From: Baylisascaris procyonis
Lineage: Eukaryota > Nematoda > Chromadorea > Rhabditida > Ascarididae
Direction: 5' to 3'
Assembly (NCBI GenBank): GCA_037389465.1
Contig: JAZARR010000229.1
Coordinates: forward strand, 533,501-597,500
DNA: 64,000 bases
The position numbers were made by a program, and so were the translations under genes. Below are positions 41,357-53,240 of this stretch, piece after piece. Positions within the stretch are counted from its first letter, which is position 1, and each line of letters starts with the position of its first letter. The notes under the pieces are model-generated. The model saw only the letters and a list, made by a program, of their open reading frames with translations, searched no databases and was not told where the DNA came from.

Positions 41357-44154
41357 TGGAAGTGGGAAAATAAATAGCAAGGATGAGCTACTATATTTCC
41401 TTTAGTGCACTCTTTTGTCACAGGTATTCTTTAAACCGCAGGTTCCTTTCATCATTCCTAAGAAAAGAACAACATGTTGTCATATTAGTTCAACGTCATC
41501 TCATTAGGAACTTTTTTGAATTCATCTAATCATTTGCTTTGTAAGAGCGCTGAATGCTGAAAATGAAAGAAGCCCCTAGCGGAATTTTGAGCCTATCGTT
41601 TCTGATTGGTCGCCAACAGGTCATACAACTCTTCAACACAGCTTCACTGTTTTTTTCCGCAGGAGTACTATAGAAGCTAAATGCATTTTGTTTTTAGATA
41701 GATATGCAGTTGCAGTAGAGAAAGTTTACTTCATTGACTTTTATATCAGTTCTTTTTCGATTTCTTCTCTTTGGAAGCATGAAAGTTACCAAAAAAAAAG
41801 AATTCAACTCAATCGCTAAGCACAGAAAACTCTACGATTAATAAGCCCATCACCACAATCTGAGAAGTACCTGTTCTGAATAAATGCAGAGAAGCAAAGT
41901 TGGAGTGCCTCAAGAATTCCAGCACCTATGATCCGCGAGAACACTAAGGCGAATCCCTTAGAAAAAGGTAAAAGGATATTTTGGCCTCTCGCTCAGCAAC
42001 AAGATAGCATCGCAGTTCGTTCTCAGCATCGTCGGACTTCTCTAGCAGTAAATACGACAACGATGCGGTCACCACAAGTCGTTGTATTGGAATGATTCCT
42101 GCATATTACAGGTGAAGTGCAACTCGGTGTGGGAAGTATGCGATCACGAGCTGTTAATGCGGTCAGCGTTGGATATGGGAACCCGGAAGAAACACATTCA
42201 ACCGCTATGCCAAGCGTTTCAATCGCAGTTGCCATACCCACTCCATCGCCCGCAAACAGGTTAATTGTTTACGCCTACAGCGGCAATATTTCTTTCCCGT
42301 AAATGAAAACTTTTTGCAATGCACTTTAATGCCCATAAAATCCCTTTGCAAAACTCACAGTTTTCAAACATAGATCTTCGACACATATCACTACCCAAAT
42401 TTGAGTTTATAATAAATTACAGTTAAGTTGGCCATGTGAAACATAAACGTTTCACGTTTCGACTATATTTTATCTCGTCTATTGCTGTGTTGCCAATTAT
42501 TATTCATTTTAAACTAGGCCAATCACCGTCCATCATTACGCATTCGCGATTTTCCATTGTACTACTTTTATGAAGCGGTGCGTTCTACTCGATATGATAG
42601 TGCGTTTATTGTTCATATAAAGCTAACTTGTATGGAATTTCTTTGGAACAACTGTGATGGTTGCAGAGCATTGATACGTTGAAAATAAAACCACTTGTTG
42701 TATATTAACGTTGCTGAAATACGTAGCTTCTTTCTACATTAAAGGAATTTCGTTGAAAACAAAGATGTATTTTCTCGTTCAATTTTTATAGATGATCGTG
42801 ATTACTTATTGTCATACTCAAAACAATATAAAACAATAAAAAGACAACGAAACAACTCGTCAAATGTAGGATCTCAACCCAATAAAGAAGTCTATGTTGC
42901 ATGATCACTTAAAGCGAAAACATAGAAGCATATTTCTGTCCCTCTCAAACATTCCTTTCTAAAATTGATCAGTTGTGCAGGAATAGATCCATTATAAATT
43001 TATCCTCATAGATTGCGGTAAATGCAGAAAGAGTTTGCCGGCATTAGGGAACAAAACAACGATAACACAGGTGTCTTTCTCATCTTAATCTCTTACCGTA
43101 AACAGCACGAACAGTATCAACATTTACCGTAACCGGTTTTGCCAAGAGCATTTTTTTTTTCAGTGTGTGCAGTCCCGACAGCGTTGGCAGCAGTAGTGGA
43201 GTGAGCAGTGCGGGCACACACTCCACACAATCAGCCGAACTCTGCTACGAGAACGCTGCAATATCTATCCCAGCAAGTGCACTTCCCACTCAACAACCTT
43301 CCACCAGCGAACACTGCTCTTACAGTCACCCACCACCAACAGGACCGTCGTCAACGTGCTCAACACAAAGCACATCGACCACACAAACAAGCACCACCGA
43401 TCTCAGCCAGACAGGTGTGTGTCGCAAACGTAAAACACCAACTGCCAATGTCGGAGGAGAGGCGCAGACGCCCACATGTTCCGTAACACAAACCAATGCG
43501 CAGGCACCGCTTTCTAAGTCAGTTTCGTTGCCTTGTGATGGTGCGTGCGTAGAAGCTATAGTTCCCACCAGTCAGCACTCATCCACTTCGCATACGCCTT
43601 CACTGAAACGGGTTAAACCACGTCCACTCAATCTTTCGGCAACAAACGCTCTGTCATCATGCGGTGCTCTACCGGAAATGGCACCAAATTCAGGCAACAA
43701 TCTCCTTGTGCCATCACCGTTCTTCATGCACAATAACGGTTCAGCAGCTAATGCCTATGCTGCAGCAGCTGCAACTTCACCTCTGGTGACACAGTTCAGT
43801 CAACTCTACGCCGCTGCCTCACTCTCGGCCGGCCTGATGTGTCCATCGAGTCCATTCACATCATTTTTGACGACGGCGGTCAGTCCAATGCTCGGAGCAT
43901 TAAACTCACCGATGGCTGGCAACAAAATGACACCAACGGCAGCCGCACTGCAACAGCCGGTTTTCCAGTTTCCACCAAATCCATCGCAGATGGCCGCAAT
44001 GGCAACCGCTGCAATGATGTCACCGCTGATGCCATTCATTGGTGCGGCCATGAATCTGAACGGGAACGCATGTCCGAATTACGGGCGAGGATTCGTCAGC
44101 CGAAGTCCAGAAAGTCTCAAAACGCCAGTCGTGCCGTTTCCGAAGGACTTTTAG
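36975..44154 (+). CDS. lin-1: LIN-1 / ELK-type ETS transcription factor, five coding exons, 5' end incomplete
   Basis: Exons: 36975-37462, 38227-38346, 39924-40038, 42112-42259, 43164-44154. Phases agree at every join (entering 1, then 0, 0, 1, 2) and give at least 619 residues, or 491 if counted from the Met at 37361. That Met begins [15 protein letters not shown], like the start of human ELK1. The ETS domain (about residues 7-86 from that Met) is complete: LWQF helix 1, [19 protein letters not shown], recognition helix [21 protein letters not shown] with both DNA-reading arginines (R61, R64), and wing GQKFVYRF. The C-terminal exon is Ser/Thr/Pro/Ala-rich. It has many S/T-P sites, an ELK1-like D-site ([10 protein letters not shown], 310-319) and an FQFP docking motif (429-432), both ERK-binding features of ELK and LIN-1. 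In C. elegans LIN-1 is a nuclear DNA-binding repressor of vulval fate controlled by ERK. The exon at 36975 starts with two bases of a split codon and has no in-frame ATG for 128 codons, so an upstream exon is expected. No AATAAA was seen in the 500 bases after the stop. Confidence 0.93.
37016..37027 (+). other. Candidate SUMO-conjugation motif VKLE
   Basis: In the lin-1 reading frame, upstream of the ETS domain, lies VKLE, which fits the consensus hydrophobic-Lys-x-Glu. C. elegans LIN-1 is known to be sumoylated at an N-terminal lysine and uses this for repression. The position agrees, but modification here is inference. The motif also argues that the segment before the Met at 37361 is translated. 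Confidence 0.5.
37463..38226 (+). other. lin-1 intron at the ETS EFK|L junction
   Basis: 764 bases, GTTGTT donor and TATTGCAG acceptor, phase 0. The same junction is interrupted in the two downstream ETS genes. Nothing else is recognisable inside. Confidence 0.85.
38347..39923 (+). other. lin-1 intron after the recognition helix, with low-complexity blocks
   Basis: Phase 0, GTGAAT donor and ATTTCAG acceptor. It holds a C/T-rich tract at about 38461-38485. At about 38640-39440 it has a long stretch with scattered ACTA/AGTA/ATTATT words (degenerate trinucleotide-like). Open frames at 38786-39070 and 39398-39793 look somewhat protein-like but match nothing I know and have no splice support. A decayed mobile element is possible. 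Confidence 0.7.
40039..42111 (+). other. lin-1 intron after the ETS wing
   Basis: About 2.1 kb, GTATTA donor and ATATTACAG acceptor, phase 1. It contains the (TA)n microsatellite at 41299-41352. No other gene was seen inside. Confidence 0.8.
41299..41352. repeat. (TA)n microsatellite
   Basis: An uninterrupted TA dinucleotide run of about 54 bases inside a lin-1 intron, similar in length to the one at 16194-16249. Confidence 0.98.
42260..43163 (+). other. lin-1 last intron
   Basis: GTTAAT donor, phase 2, and an acceptor with ten consecutive T before CAG. AT-rich with no recognisable content. Confidence 0.8.
43606..43635 (+). other. ERK D-site docking motif in LIN-1
   Basis: Encodes [10 protein letters not shown], basic residues followed by L-x-L. 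It closely resembles the ELK1 D-box (RKPRDLEL). In ELK1 and LIN-1 this type of motif binds the ERK docking groove. It lies 110 residues before the FQFP motif, the same order as in ELK1. Confidence 0.75.
43963..43974 (+). other. FQFP (FxFP/DEF) ERK docking motif in LIN-1
   Basis: Encodes FQFP in the C-terminal exon, the exact docking sequence known in LIN-1 and ELK1. It is followed by Ser/Thr-Pro candidate phosphorylation sites. Its presence fixes the reading frame of the exon against an overlapping open frame at 43839-44270. Confidence 0.88.
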
Positions 44155-47100
44155 CACGATTCCTTGACGATCAGGGTATCATTGATTTTGAAGTTGAGCG
44201 AGATTTTGGTTATCGCTCATATCGCAGTTACCGGTGGGCTAACGATGAACAGCACTTGTTACCTCTTTAACAAAAAGTAATCTTGTTTTGTGTTCCAAAC
44301 GTGTTGGATCTACGTTTTGGAGTATTTTCCATGAAATCTCTGTGGAACACGCTTTACAATAGATTTGGGCTCTTTCTCATCTTTGTTTCCTCGAAGTGTT
44401 AGAAAAGTCCTCTGTTTTACATAGTTTTCCACTTGTATCAGTTCGCAGCATTCAGCTCGATATTTGTACCACGTAGACAGTATATATCGCCGATTGGGCT
44501 AGTTAACGTTATATGATTTTTTGTAACAGATTTTCGCGGAACTTTTTAGCAGAAAATGCAAAATGCGCCAACTTTTATGTTCTTTAATTTTCACATCACA
44601 AAGCATCATCATTTTATGAAGACGGGATTTTAAAACAGTAAAAATGCATTCACAAAAATGTTTGCATGGTTGGGGTTGTGAGATGCTGAAATTGCGTCAA
44701 CACAGTGTTGCGTTATTGAGTGCAGTGAGAATGTTGTTTTCACTTTTTCTTTTCATTCCTTTCGCATTTCCTTTTTCAAAACGAATTTTCAGCAATTGGA
44801 AAACTCCGCCCTCTTATAAAAGTGCTCTTTTAATGGATTACTCGTCGCATTGTTTACCTCCTGTTGGACTTGGATGAGCATGACTTTATTCGCCAAAGTG
44901 CCCATAGGTGCCATTTGCTTCTCTTATTCTTTTTTAAAATGTAATTCTAATCATAAAAGACTGGATGTAGAAAGTTTAATTTCACAAACAAAAAATTCTT
45001 CTCTTATACCGAAGCATAAACCACAAAAAGTTTATATGTTTTTACAGTGAACAACTGATTAAACTCTAGAGGAAGTGTGTTTATTTGGTCAAATTCACGA
45101 AATATTCCAAGATGAATTCGAGTTATTCACTTATGCACCGAGGGCATAATTCTTGTGGCCTTCTAATTTGCATATTTCGGTCTGCAAACATAACTTTTTA
45201 ATGTTGTATATATATGTTGAGCTGACATGATCGATCGTGCCTAGCAATGCGTTATTCGGGAATTTGTGCTTTTCTTTTCGTTTATATATATTTTTTAATT
45301 TAATTGTCGCAATAAGCATTATATACTTGATTTTGCCCATAATTAAACGTTTGCATTCACAAAGAAATGTTGTTGATTTTATTGACTAGTCACGTTGGAT
45401 GACGGGAAATCCCAAATACTTCCACACTTCAGAAAGCATTCATTCTTTTTGGAGTTTAAGGCGAAAATGTCCCAACCTTTTGATATCTTTGAAACTAGAG
45501 TTCGATTTTTTGTCGACTACTCAATTCAACCGCTCATTTTAAGAATTTAGGTAAAGTGAGCCATTCTGCCTCATTTCATTTCGTTTATTTTGGCCTTAAT
45601 TGATGGTCATCTGCAGTTAAATGCTCCTTTTATAGATTATTTCATCGCTGCTACCAGTGATTTGTATAGACTATGCAATGAATTTAGTATTTAGCTCTGC
45701 GTTTTGTCAGAGATGTTTATAGTATTTCCGTATTAATAATATTTCGTGCATTTGAAGGATGCTGCTTTTTCATTGTTGATTTCAATCAGTTGAATTCTGA
45801 ATTTCAATAAAATTTTCAAAGTGATATTGATGTACAAAAACAACAATTGTTGTTCCAGATAATACAGTTTAAACAAATAAGACGGACTAAAATAAGCATT
45901 TATCATAAGAGCATTTGCAAACGAAGAGCATAAGATAAGTGCTTTTTTTTATGGTCTTTGAAGAGGAATCCGAAAATTTGTCAGAGGATGGAAGGAGGGT
46001 GTGTGGGGTAGTTCAGCATAGCGAAGCAAATTTACGCATAACCTTCTAAGTACTATCAATCTATTGATCAACGTGCATGAAACCGAGTGTATGCAGACAT
46101 CTGCAGACTGATATACGCAGTGCATAAGTGATTGCTCCGTAACCGTCCATGAACTTTATATGTTTCACTTTGCTCTTTCTTAGTTTTGCTTGTTTATAAT
46201 TTTCGTCATTGTTTTTGCTGTCGAAGATTCTAATTATATAATGAGATGAGCCAAAAAAAAAACAACGTTTGGTTGAGATGTGTTGAATTGAATGTGTTTA
46301 AGCTCGAGCATTTTTGGCGCACAGTTTTTTCCTTGCTTTTCCCTTTTCTTTCACAATCTTATCCATTTTTTTCACTACTTTAGTTGATAATTCTTCAATG
46401 CCAACTTTTAACGATTTTGAAATCAAATGCACTATACACTTGCATTCTAATCCATTGCAAAGTAGCGTTGCTGCAAACATTTCACCGAATATCAACTTTA
46501 ATTAAGCCTGCTTAGATGCTTCACTATTCTTTCCTAAGTGAATCTATGAAAGTCGCTGACGATGAATAAAAATTTCATGATTAATAAAAAGTTTTCAAGC
46601 AGAAATTTGGCTAATTTTTGTGACTGAATTAGGGAGTTACTCGCTAATCGGGACCTCGAACTAGTGTTTCTCCAACTTAGCATAATTCCCCTAACTAGAC
46701 AAAAAAAATATTTAGGCTGGCATATTATTTAGTTCCGTACACCGAATTCGACCATTAGCAAAATATCACACTTCGAGTTTTTGTAGCACTGCACCGCATT
46801 GGCAAATAGTAGTACTATTTAAGGCGGAAAACTGAACGCATTATTTGAGAGAAACTCAATGGTTTTTTGGCTAAAAATTAACATTTCGCTGACCTGTTCG
46901 ATCACCTTCACATATTAGTAACAAAAATAAAACAAAAGCAACATATTATTTTCATATTGCAACTAATCTAACAATCTATACAAAATTTCTACGAGTGTTT
47001 GTTATGGTACGATCGAACCGGTGTAGAAAAAGCACAGAGTTGTTGTGAAATGCACACAAGTTTTTTGGCACATCAGTGCCAACGATTGGTTTCTAAATTG

Positions 47101-49742
47101 ATGGGCATACCGTGCCACTCCGTCTGAAACGCCTCTACATTTATTTTATATGCGAGGCGTTTATCCCGTTAATGTCTCAAACAATTTCACAACTCAAAGT
47201 GCATCGAAGATGTATTTAGTAGCGAAATTTCATTGCGTTAACTCTGTTAGAAAAATGGAATTGTAGTGTTGAAATCGTCACAATTCATTGATTAAATTCA
47301 TAGAAGCAAAGATTAAGAATTCCTAATATGTACAAATTTGCCAACACAAAAGCAAGAAAACAATGAAGGTATCGGTTGGCATTGTTGAAGTCTTGAAAAC
47401 TGATTTTTCAAACATATTTGATTGAGAAGAGCAAATTGAGGTACAGATAAAACAAAGTGCTAGCAATGGCCGACAAGGGAATATTGGGCGAACACTGTGG
47501 ATGCTTCTTCGTTGCATAGGCAATAATGGGAGCATATTTGTTTGGTCACTACCAGTCAAGATCAAAAGCAAGAAATTTGGATACGGTCGATCAAAGAACG
47601 ATCAGTTCTGGCTGCGTGGAACAGGCACCCTACGCTTGGAAAACAAGCTGACAAAAAATACACAACTCCATCAACAGAAATTCTTTTTCCTTAGGTTTAT
47701 TTCCATTTTGCGACGACATGCAACAGCCTGGTCGTGTTTCATCTATGTCTTTTCGTGGCAAAGCAGATGAATCATAAGACGGAGCAGACAGTTCAACGGA
47801 CTCTCAGGAAAGCTCATAGGAGAGCAAGGGTTCATGAGGGAATCCCTTTAGTCTGTTTTTGATATGTGATATCGGCGGCGACAGCTATCCATCAGAAATC
47901 GGCGCCAGTGCCGGTCATCCAGTCTGCACTAATAAGCATACGACGATGGGATCTATCAAGGATCCGTGAGGTGCGGGGAATATAGCCATTAATTGCCTGT
48001 AATGCACGCTTGCTAAGAATTTACGATTAGTGTGGCGAAGCCATATCCAGAGATCCGTTTTGCGGTTTAGAATAAGCAGCGGCGATTTTATTACATCAGT
48101 GCATCACCTTTCCAGAGGAAGCAAAGACGTCTCGCAGACATCCGTGAGAGTTTGAAAGAACTCATGATACGAATGAGAAATAGGGTGACTTTTGACCGAG
48201 CTATCTGCCCTTAAGGAAGTATTTAAATGAAAACAGAGCCCCGTTCCTATGTTCAGTAAAATTCTGTGCCTCTGTAAAGGATAGACCACTCTAGCAATGC
48301 GTCGGTAGGTCCCAAAGAATGCAAGAATGTTTAGCGTGAATAATATAGCCTGACGTCTTTCCGTAAACCGTCAGATCATTTGATCGTTTCCATCCTTGAA
48401 AGCTAATATTTGTGCTGACGGTCGCTACCAATGTCAGTTGGTTTCGGCATTCCGACCATCCTGGGAGCTACTGTTCTTCTGAGCAGCTTTTACAGACCTG
48501 TAAAGAATTGCACCATTATTTCACACTCTGGTAGTCGTCGGTCTGTCTAATCTGCCGTGCCGATATTACGCAAATACTTCGGAATTCTTGCATCATTTCA
48601 GCGTGGGCTTCATTGCTTTGCACTTTTTGACTTAGAACGAATGTCGAGTATCATGATCCTGAAATCTGGCATTTGGCTACGCCGTGCTTTGATCGGATGC
48701 CTTCCAAACGACTTCTTGGAGTACAGCTTAACAGTGGGTTTTCTGGCCACCTTCATGGGGTCAGGAATCTGCTTCGATGGCTCATGTAAGATACGTCACA
48801 GAGATCACATCACACTTCACAAAGGAAGCGCTATCTCGCATAGGCTGTCGATTTTCCAGTAGCATAATCTCGTAATTGCACTTGCAGCCTCCTTTGCTAT
48901 TATGAGGAAAAATAGCTTCGATGTTCCTGCAAGTGTTGCTAATATTTTTGTGCAGCCACCGTTCTGTATACATTTATCATTATCCCTTAAAAAGCAATCA
49001 CACACAAAACGTAAAACCTGGTCGTGAACTGGCGCAGTATTGAGCGATGGCGTTAACAAACTGCCGTCTTTACTACTTCCTTCCTTATGCGACTACCTTT
49101 ACCATCTTTCCGCTACTGTATAACCTTCCTTCCTCTCCCTCTGAATATTTTGATCCCCTGAGCAGAGAGACCGTGTTACCTCAAAGTTTTCAGCTACGAC
49201 GTTCATCTCCGCATGAGTTGAGTGAAGAGAGTTTAAACTACAGGGATTTTGTAGGATGTTTCTGCCTCTGCATTTTGTCGACAAGAACGCTTAAAAAAGT
49301 TAAATTGGTCGGCTATGTTGATTCAACTGTCGGTTTGACTGAACGACTGATGAATACTGTTGCTAAGCGTTCGTCTAACTACCATCACTGAAGGTTTCGC
49401 AGTGGAGCGGTAAAGTTGACCTCGCTGTTTTGTGGTACCTATAGATTTCGTCCTTTCTGAATTCGAGTGCTGCTAACGACGCAATTTTTCTAAATAGGCT
49501 AGAGATGGCCCGTGGGTACTCTTTTTCTCCATTTTCTTACCCCGTATTAGTAACTTAATTTGCACCTTGTGTTTACGTAGTTTAAAAATCGAGGTTGAAT
49601 GCCAAATTTAGGCAGTAAGTGGGTGGTCTAATGTCGTCGGCTCGTCCCCTCTGCGAATAAAGTTTTCAAATGGTCATCAAATGTCTATCGTTTTAGTCTG
49701 AGGCAGATTAAAAATGTTAGCTGTAACAGATTTCAGAACAAT
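44155..49742. other. Intergenic region after lin-1, no gene recognised
   Basis: AT-rich to about 47.2 kb. From about 47.4 to 49.4 kb there is a more balanced composition with broken open frames on both strands, possibly decayed mobile-element DNA, but no motif I can name. A minus-strand piece near 48.95-49.06 kb has a CIQNGGC string reminiscent of an EGF repeat, but no full domain. Confidence 0.35.
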
Positions 49743-51036
49743 AAGAAACCACCCGCCATTTCAAAAGAAATCTATCGTCCAATTGTTCTGATTTTTTACG
49801 TTTGTAAGGTTTTCGAAACTGTTATCAGAGATTCGTTAATGGAATATTTTACACAGTCTTCTGAACTCTGCCCAGCTTGACTTCATCCATGGTCGATTCA
49901 CAGTGTCGCAACTTATTCTTGCTCAAGCCACTGGGCACCTTAGTTGAATATGGGAATTGAGACTGAAATTGTATACGTCGATTATGTTAAGGCCTTTGAT
50001 GTTTTCTGTCACGAAAAGTTGCTCTTGAAGTCGGAAAAATATGGCGTCGTAGGCTCTTTTCTAATGTGGATCATGACATTTGTATGTAGACGAAGTTTTC
50101 GAATAAGAGTTGGAGATAGTTACACCACCCTACGCTCAATGCCTGGTGCTGTCCCACAAGAGGATGTCTTGGGTCTGTTTTGTTTGTCACATACATTAAC
50201 AACGTTTCCGGTAGCATTCTGAGTAGCACCAAACTCTTTGCTGATGATCTCAAAATTTATTGTTCATTGGGTGCATTCAGATCCCTTTGTAGAATATGAA
50301 GATCGTAGGCATGATCATCCAATGAATAGGAAACATTTAAATGTATGAAAAATGTGATGTGATTCATGTTAACTTTCGGCTTGAATGTTTTCTCAGGCTA
50401 GGGGTGATGTTCTTCCTAATACTGATACTGTTCAAGACTTTGATATTAAATCGACTCTATACTTCACTGGAGCTTGCATTGTTCCACTGTTGTAAAAATT
50501 CCTCAAAGGTGCAAACTGTATTCTCCGCGCCTTGCAGCACACATGTATCCAGCATTATTGAAATGCCTTCGTCGCATACTGCCGACTCGCTTTGGAATGC
50601 TGGCACTCATATATGGTCTCCTTAATTGATTTCTAATATGAGATATTTGATTTCTAATATTAGATCGCTAGAAAATGTCCAGAAACGCTTCACCCGCATT
50701 GCTTTTCTCAAAACCCACCATAGTCCACCCCAGCTAAATTACATTACCAGGCTAAAGCTTTTTAACCTGGGATCATTGAAATGTCGCAGACTCAAGTTTG
50801 ACTTGATCCTTTGTTATAAAATTGTATTCGGCTTTTCCGATATCCGAGTGTCAGAAATATTTCAGTTTGCCCCTCCCCCCATCCGACTTGCGCATCTGTT
50901 TCAGCTCTCGCCAAAGCATGTTGCAGTACAAACAGTATTCTGCGTAGTTCCCAGTTTCGCGCTATACAAGTCTGAAATCTGCTTTCCGCCGAAATCGTTA
51001 ATGCACCCACTCTTTCAGCTTTTAAGCTGCGGTTGA
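49743..51036 (+). mobile_element. Degenerate CR1-like non-LTR retrotransposon (LINE), reverse transcriptase part
   Basis: Pieces in shifting frames follow reverse-transcriptase order. At 49776-49850 is IYRPIVLIFYVCKVFETVI, like NYRPISL..VCKVFEKII. At 49944-50222 a continuous frame has VDYVKAFDVFCHEKLLLK and a degenerate VPQ..VLG block, which aligns with the DF.KAFD and GVPQGSVLGP motifs. At 50237-50248 is FADD, the catalytic YADD/FADD box, in a frame shifted from the preceding one. At 50626-51036 is SLENVQKRFTR and the downstream tail typical of CR1-group elements. Stops and frameshifts show it cannot be active. The 5' endonuclease part and the 3' end were not located. It lies between the first two ETS genes. 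Confidence 0.85.
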
Positions 51037-51056
51037 ATCGTTTCCATCCACGCACT

Positions 51057-52448
51057 ATTGCTGCTCTAGTGTATTAATGTCCACTCGTCTATACTGTGCT
51101 TTTGCAAAAGATGCTCCTTCCTATTCATATTCACATACTTTTGTGTGTTTTCCCATTTCGAGACTTCGAAATATTTAAAAAGTAAAATAAAATAAATGAG
51201 AACTTCATATTCGAACGCCTTTTTTTTCTGATTTCTTGCGTCATACGCTCAATAAGCGCGTTGCGTTATGTACGCATATGCTTACCGAAATGTGGAGGTT
51301 TTTGGAGGGGATTTACGGACGCCGGTTGCAGCAATAACCTTTATGTTCTAAAATAAGCACTTCTGTCTACTTTTGATGAAAAGGCATGATTATGGCATGA
51401 TCGACTGCAGTGTGATTGCATTCGAATTTCGGTTTCTATATCAGAATTGATGAACTTGTTTTTTGAGTTTCAGTTTCTGTCTTTTCTTGAAGGAACTCAC
51501 CTGTTGCAACTTCAATCACCATATTAATGCTAACGTATATGCGTTCTCGTCTCTGTTTGGCAAACTCAATGAGTGACTGGGATGAGGTTTGCTGCTTATG
51601 ACAGAGTGCAGCTGCAGCAGATTTGACATTAATTTGACTGAACCCTCAACAAAGATGTGTGAACATTTTATTGCTCGCAGTGCTGATTTATTGGCATTGT
51701 ACAGTTGCGGCAGCTGACTGTACAGCAGTAATTAGTGAACGTTTTTCACATCTTACTAGTGCCCACTGATTTAACTGCCCAAGTTTGAGGTATTGCATGG
51801 TCAGTGGATGATCCTGCATAAGCCAGATCAGTGAGGAGCCACACGCCGATATAACGGAAATGGTCGTACAAGTCTCAGCAGAGGCGGCATGCTGATTGCC
51901 GTCATACCTTAGTTCAATGCGACAGTCACCAAAGCTGTGCGGGATAATACGGCGAAATGATAACGTCAAGCCGAGTTACATTTGCTCCACACAAGCAGGC
52001 GGAGGACGCTTAGGCTAGAGGGAGGTCACTCCTACTGGTTAAAGTGAATGAAGTTCCTGGCTTCTTTCCACTCCAGGAAAAGAATCCTTTCGACTAAGTA
52101 ACTGTAGAAAATATATTGTAGACACTTTCGACAAAAATGTGACAGGAAACTTGAGAGCTGCCTAAGCATAAATAAGCTCTTCGACATATTTTAGAAATTT
52201 CTAGTTGTCAAGTACGAGAGGACCATGAGTGCTCTTGCGTTGGCACCCAATCGTGACAAATGATGTGCCCCATTTTCAACAGCTTTCAGGAGGAAATTGT
52301 AAGTTCCCTTTAGGAAGCAGGAAAAGCCAAGGGGCCATCTATCTTCCTCTTTCGTATGACGAAGAACTCAACAAAACGATCCTAAACCATGGGGAAAGTT
52401 TCAATTATTCTGAAAATCATTCAAATACGTGACCAGAAAACCCAATAG
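51057..52448. other. Unassigned segment, possibly decayed repeat DNA
   Basis: More GC-rich than the flanks near 51690-52020. The minus strand is open for 93 codons at 51969-51688 with protein-like composition, ending in CAATGCCAATAA, but no acceptor fits its 5' end. An SL1-like string lies inside (listed separately). No gene is called. Confidence 0.3.
51768..51789 (+). other. SL1 spliced-leader-like sequence
   Basis: Matches the nematode SL1 leader at 19 of 22 positions, including an unbroken run CCCAAGTTTGAG at its 3' end. It is followed directly by GGTATT, so the GAG|GT donor boundary of SL RNA genes is kept. No Sm-binding site is visible in the following 100 bases, so this is not a complete SL RNA gene. 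It could be an SL RNA pseudogene, part of a reverse-transcribed trans-spliced mRNA, or chance. Confidence 0.35.
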
Positions 52449-52784
52449 TGGTGTAGCAGTAAAGGGCTGAAACCTGCAACAGGTGCTCGATTTTTTGATT
52501 GCAACAAATTCATCAGTGGTGTTCGAGCCGAACGGGAAATTTTTGCGTTTTTTGAGAAAGACGACGGAATTCTGCCCGTATTCCTTGTCGTTATAAATGA
52601 CCGTCTGAACATTGAGAGGGTTAACGGGATCATAAAGAATGCCATCCGCCTATTGTTCGACATTCCCTTTAACCTAAACGTTATACCATCCCTTTTTATG
52701 GAAAGGGCAGCGATGGTGTTAGGTCACGTGTTGGGACACATTTTAGTTCTGAGATCACTTCTCACTGCAGAACAGCAAATATAG
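52449..52784 (+). other. Unrecognised 111-codon open frame
   Basis: Open from just after a TAG at 52446 to the TAG at 52782, without an early ATG. An acceptor-like CCTGCAACAG lies at 52473-52482. The peptide is well mixed (it includes FDCNKFISGVRAEREIFAF, INDRLNIERVNGIIKN and MERAAMVLGHVLGHILVLRS) and looks like protein, but I recognise no family. The LINE-like fragment 300 bases downstream suggests it may belong to a transposon. It may also be an exon of the 5' part of the next ETS gene, though it joins nothing obvious. Confidence 0.3.
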
Positions 52785-53093
52785 CACCATTTTAAGAGAA
52801 GTCTTCCATTGTTTTTGTTTGTAGTTATCACTTCATTACTCAAATTTTTCCATCAGCGAGGTGCTGGAAAAATGCTGTTCTAGAGTATTCCACTTTAACC
52901 GGTGCTCTTGAACTCCAATCAATTCGAATTTCTGGCGGTTAGTTTAACGACAACATGGCTTGTTTTGCCACCACCCAGTTGGTGGATTAGCTGATTAAGG
53001 ATATCAAACAAGGTCCAATCACCTCGACTTTGTCACCGGACCCTAAGACCTCTTCCATACATTTATGTTTAGACGATATTGCAAGAGGCTTAT

Positions 53094-53240
53094 TACTGCT
53101 GATATTAAAATTTATAGAATATTTCATAGCTTAGCAACTGATTGCCGTGAGCTGTGCACCGATTAGCTGGTTAAGGTAGACTGGTTGTAAATGGAGTAAC
53201 TAGATCCTTCTGCCGAAAAATTATTGTCATCTGAAAGTAC
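53094..53240 (+). mobile_element. Second LINE reverse-transcriptase fragment
   Basis: One frame reads ITADIKIYRIFHSLATDCREL, then stop-broken LVKVDWL and later SAEK. This resembles the FADDIKIYR..HS..DC..L..DL..LV.W....F.AEK block of CR1/Jockey-type reverse transcriptases just after the catalytic box. The first Asp region is degraded and several stops occur. It is too short to classify firmly. It is a separate copy or displaced piece relative to 49743-51036, because the same region is present there. Confidence 0.45.

Noticed and set aside
42378..42406. Second SL1-like string ending CCCAAATTTGAG
   Set aside because: Only about 16 of 22 positions match and no GT donor follows. It lies in a lin-1 intron and is consistent with chance in AT-rich DNA.
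43839..44270. 143-codon plus-strand frame overlapping the lin-1 last exon and running past its stop
   Set aside because: The other frame carries the splice-phase agreement, D-site and FQFP motif. This one is a shadow of the same GC-richer exon, and its extension past the stop has no motif.
48817..49059. Minus-strand EGF-like string DKCIQNGGC
   Set aside because: Only two of the six expected cysteines are in frame; completing the pattern would need a frameshift, so no domain is claimed.
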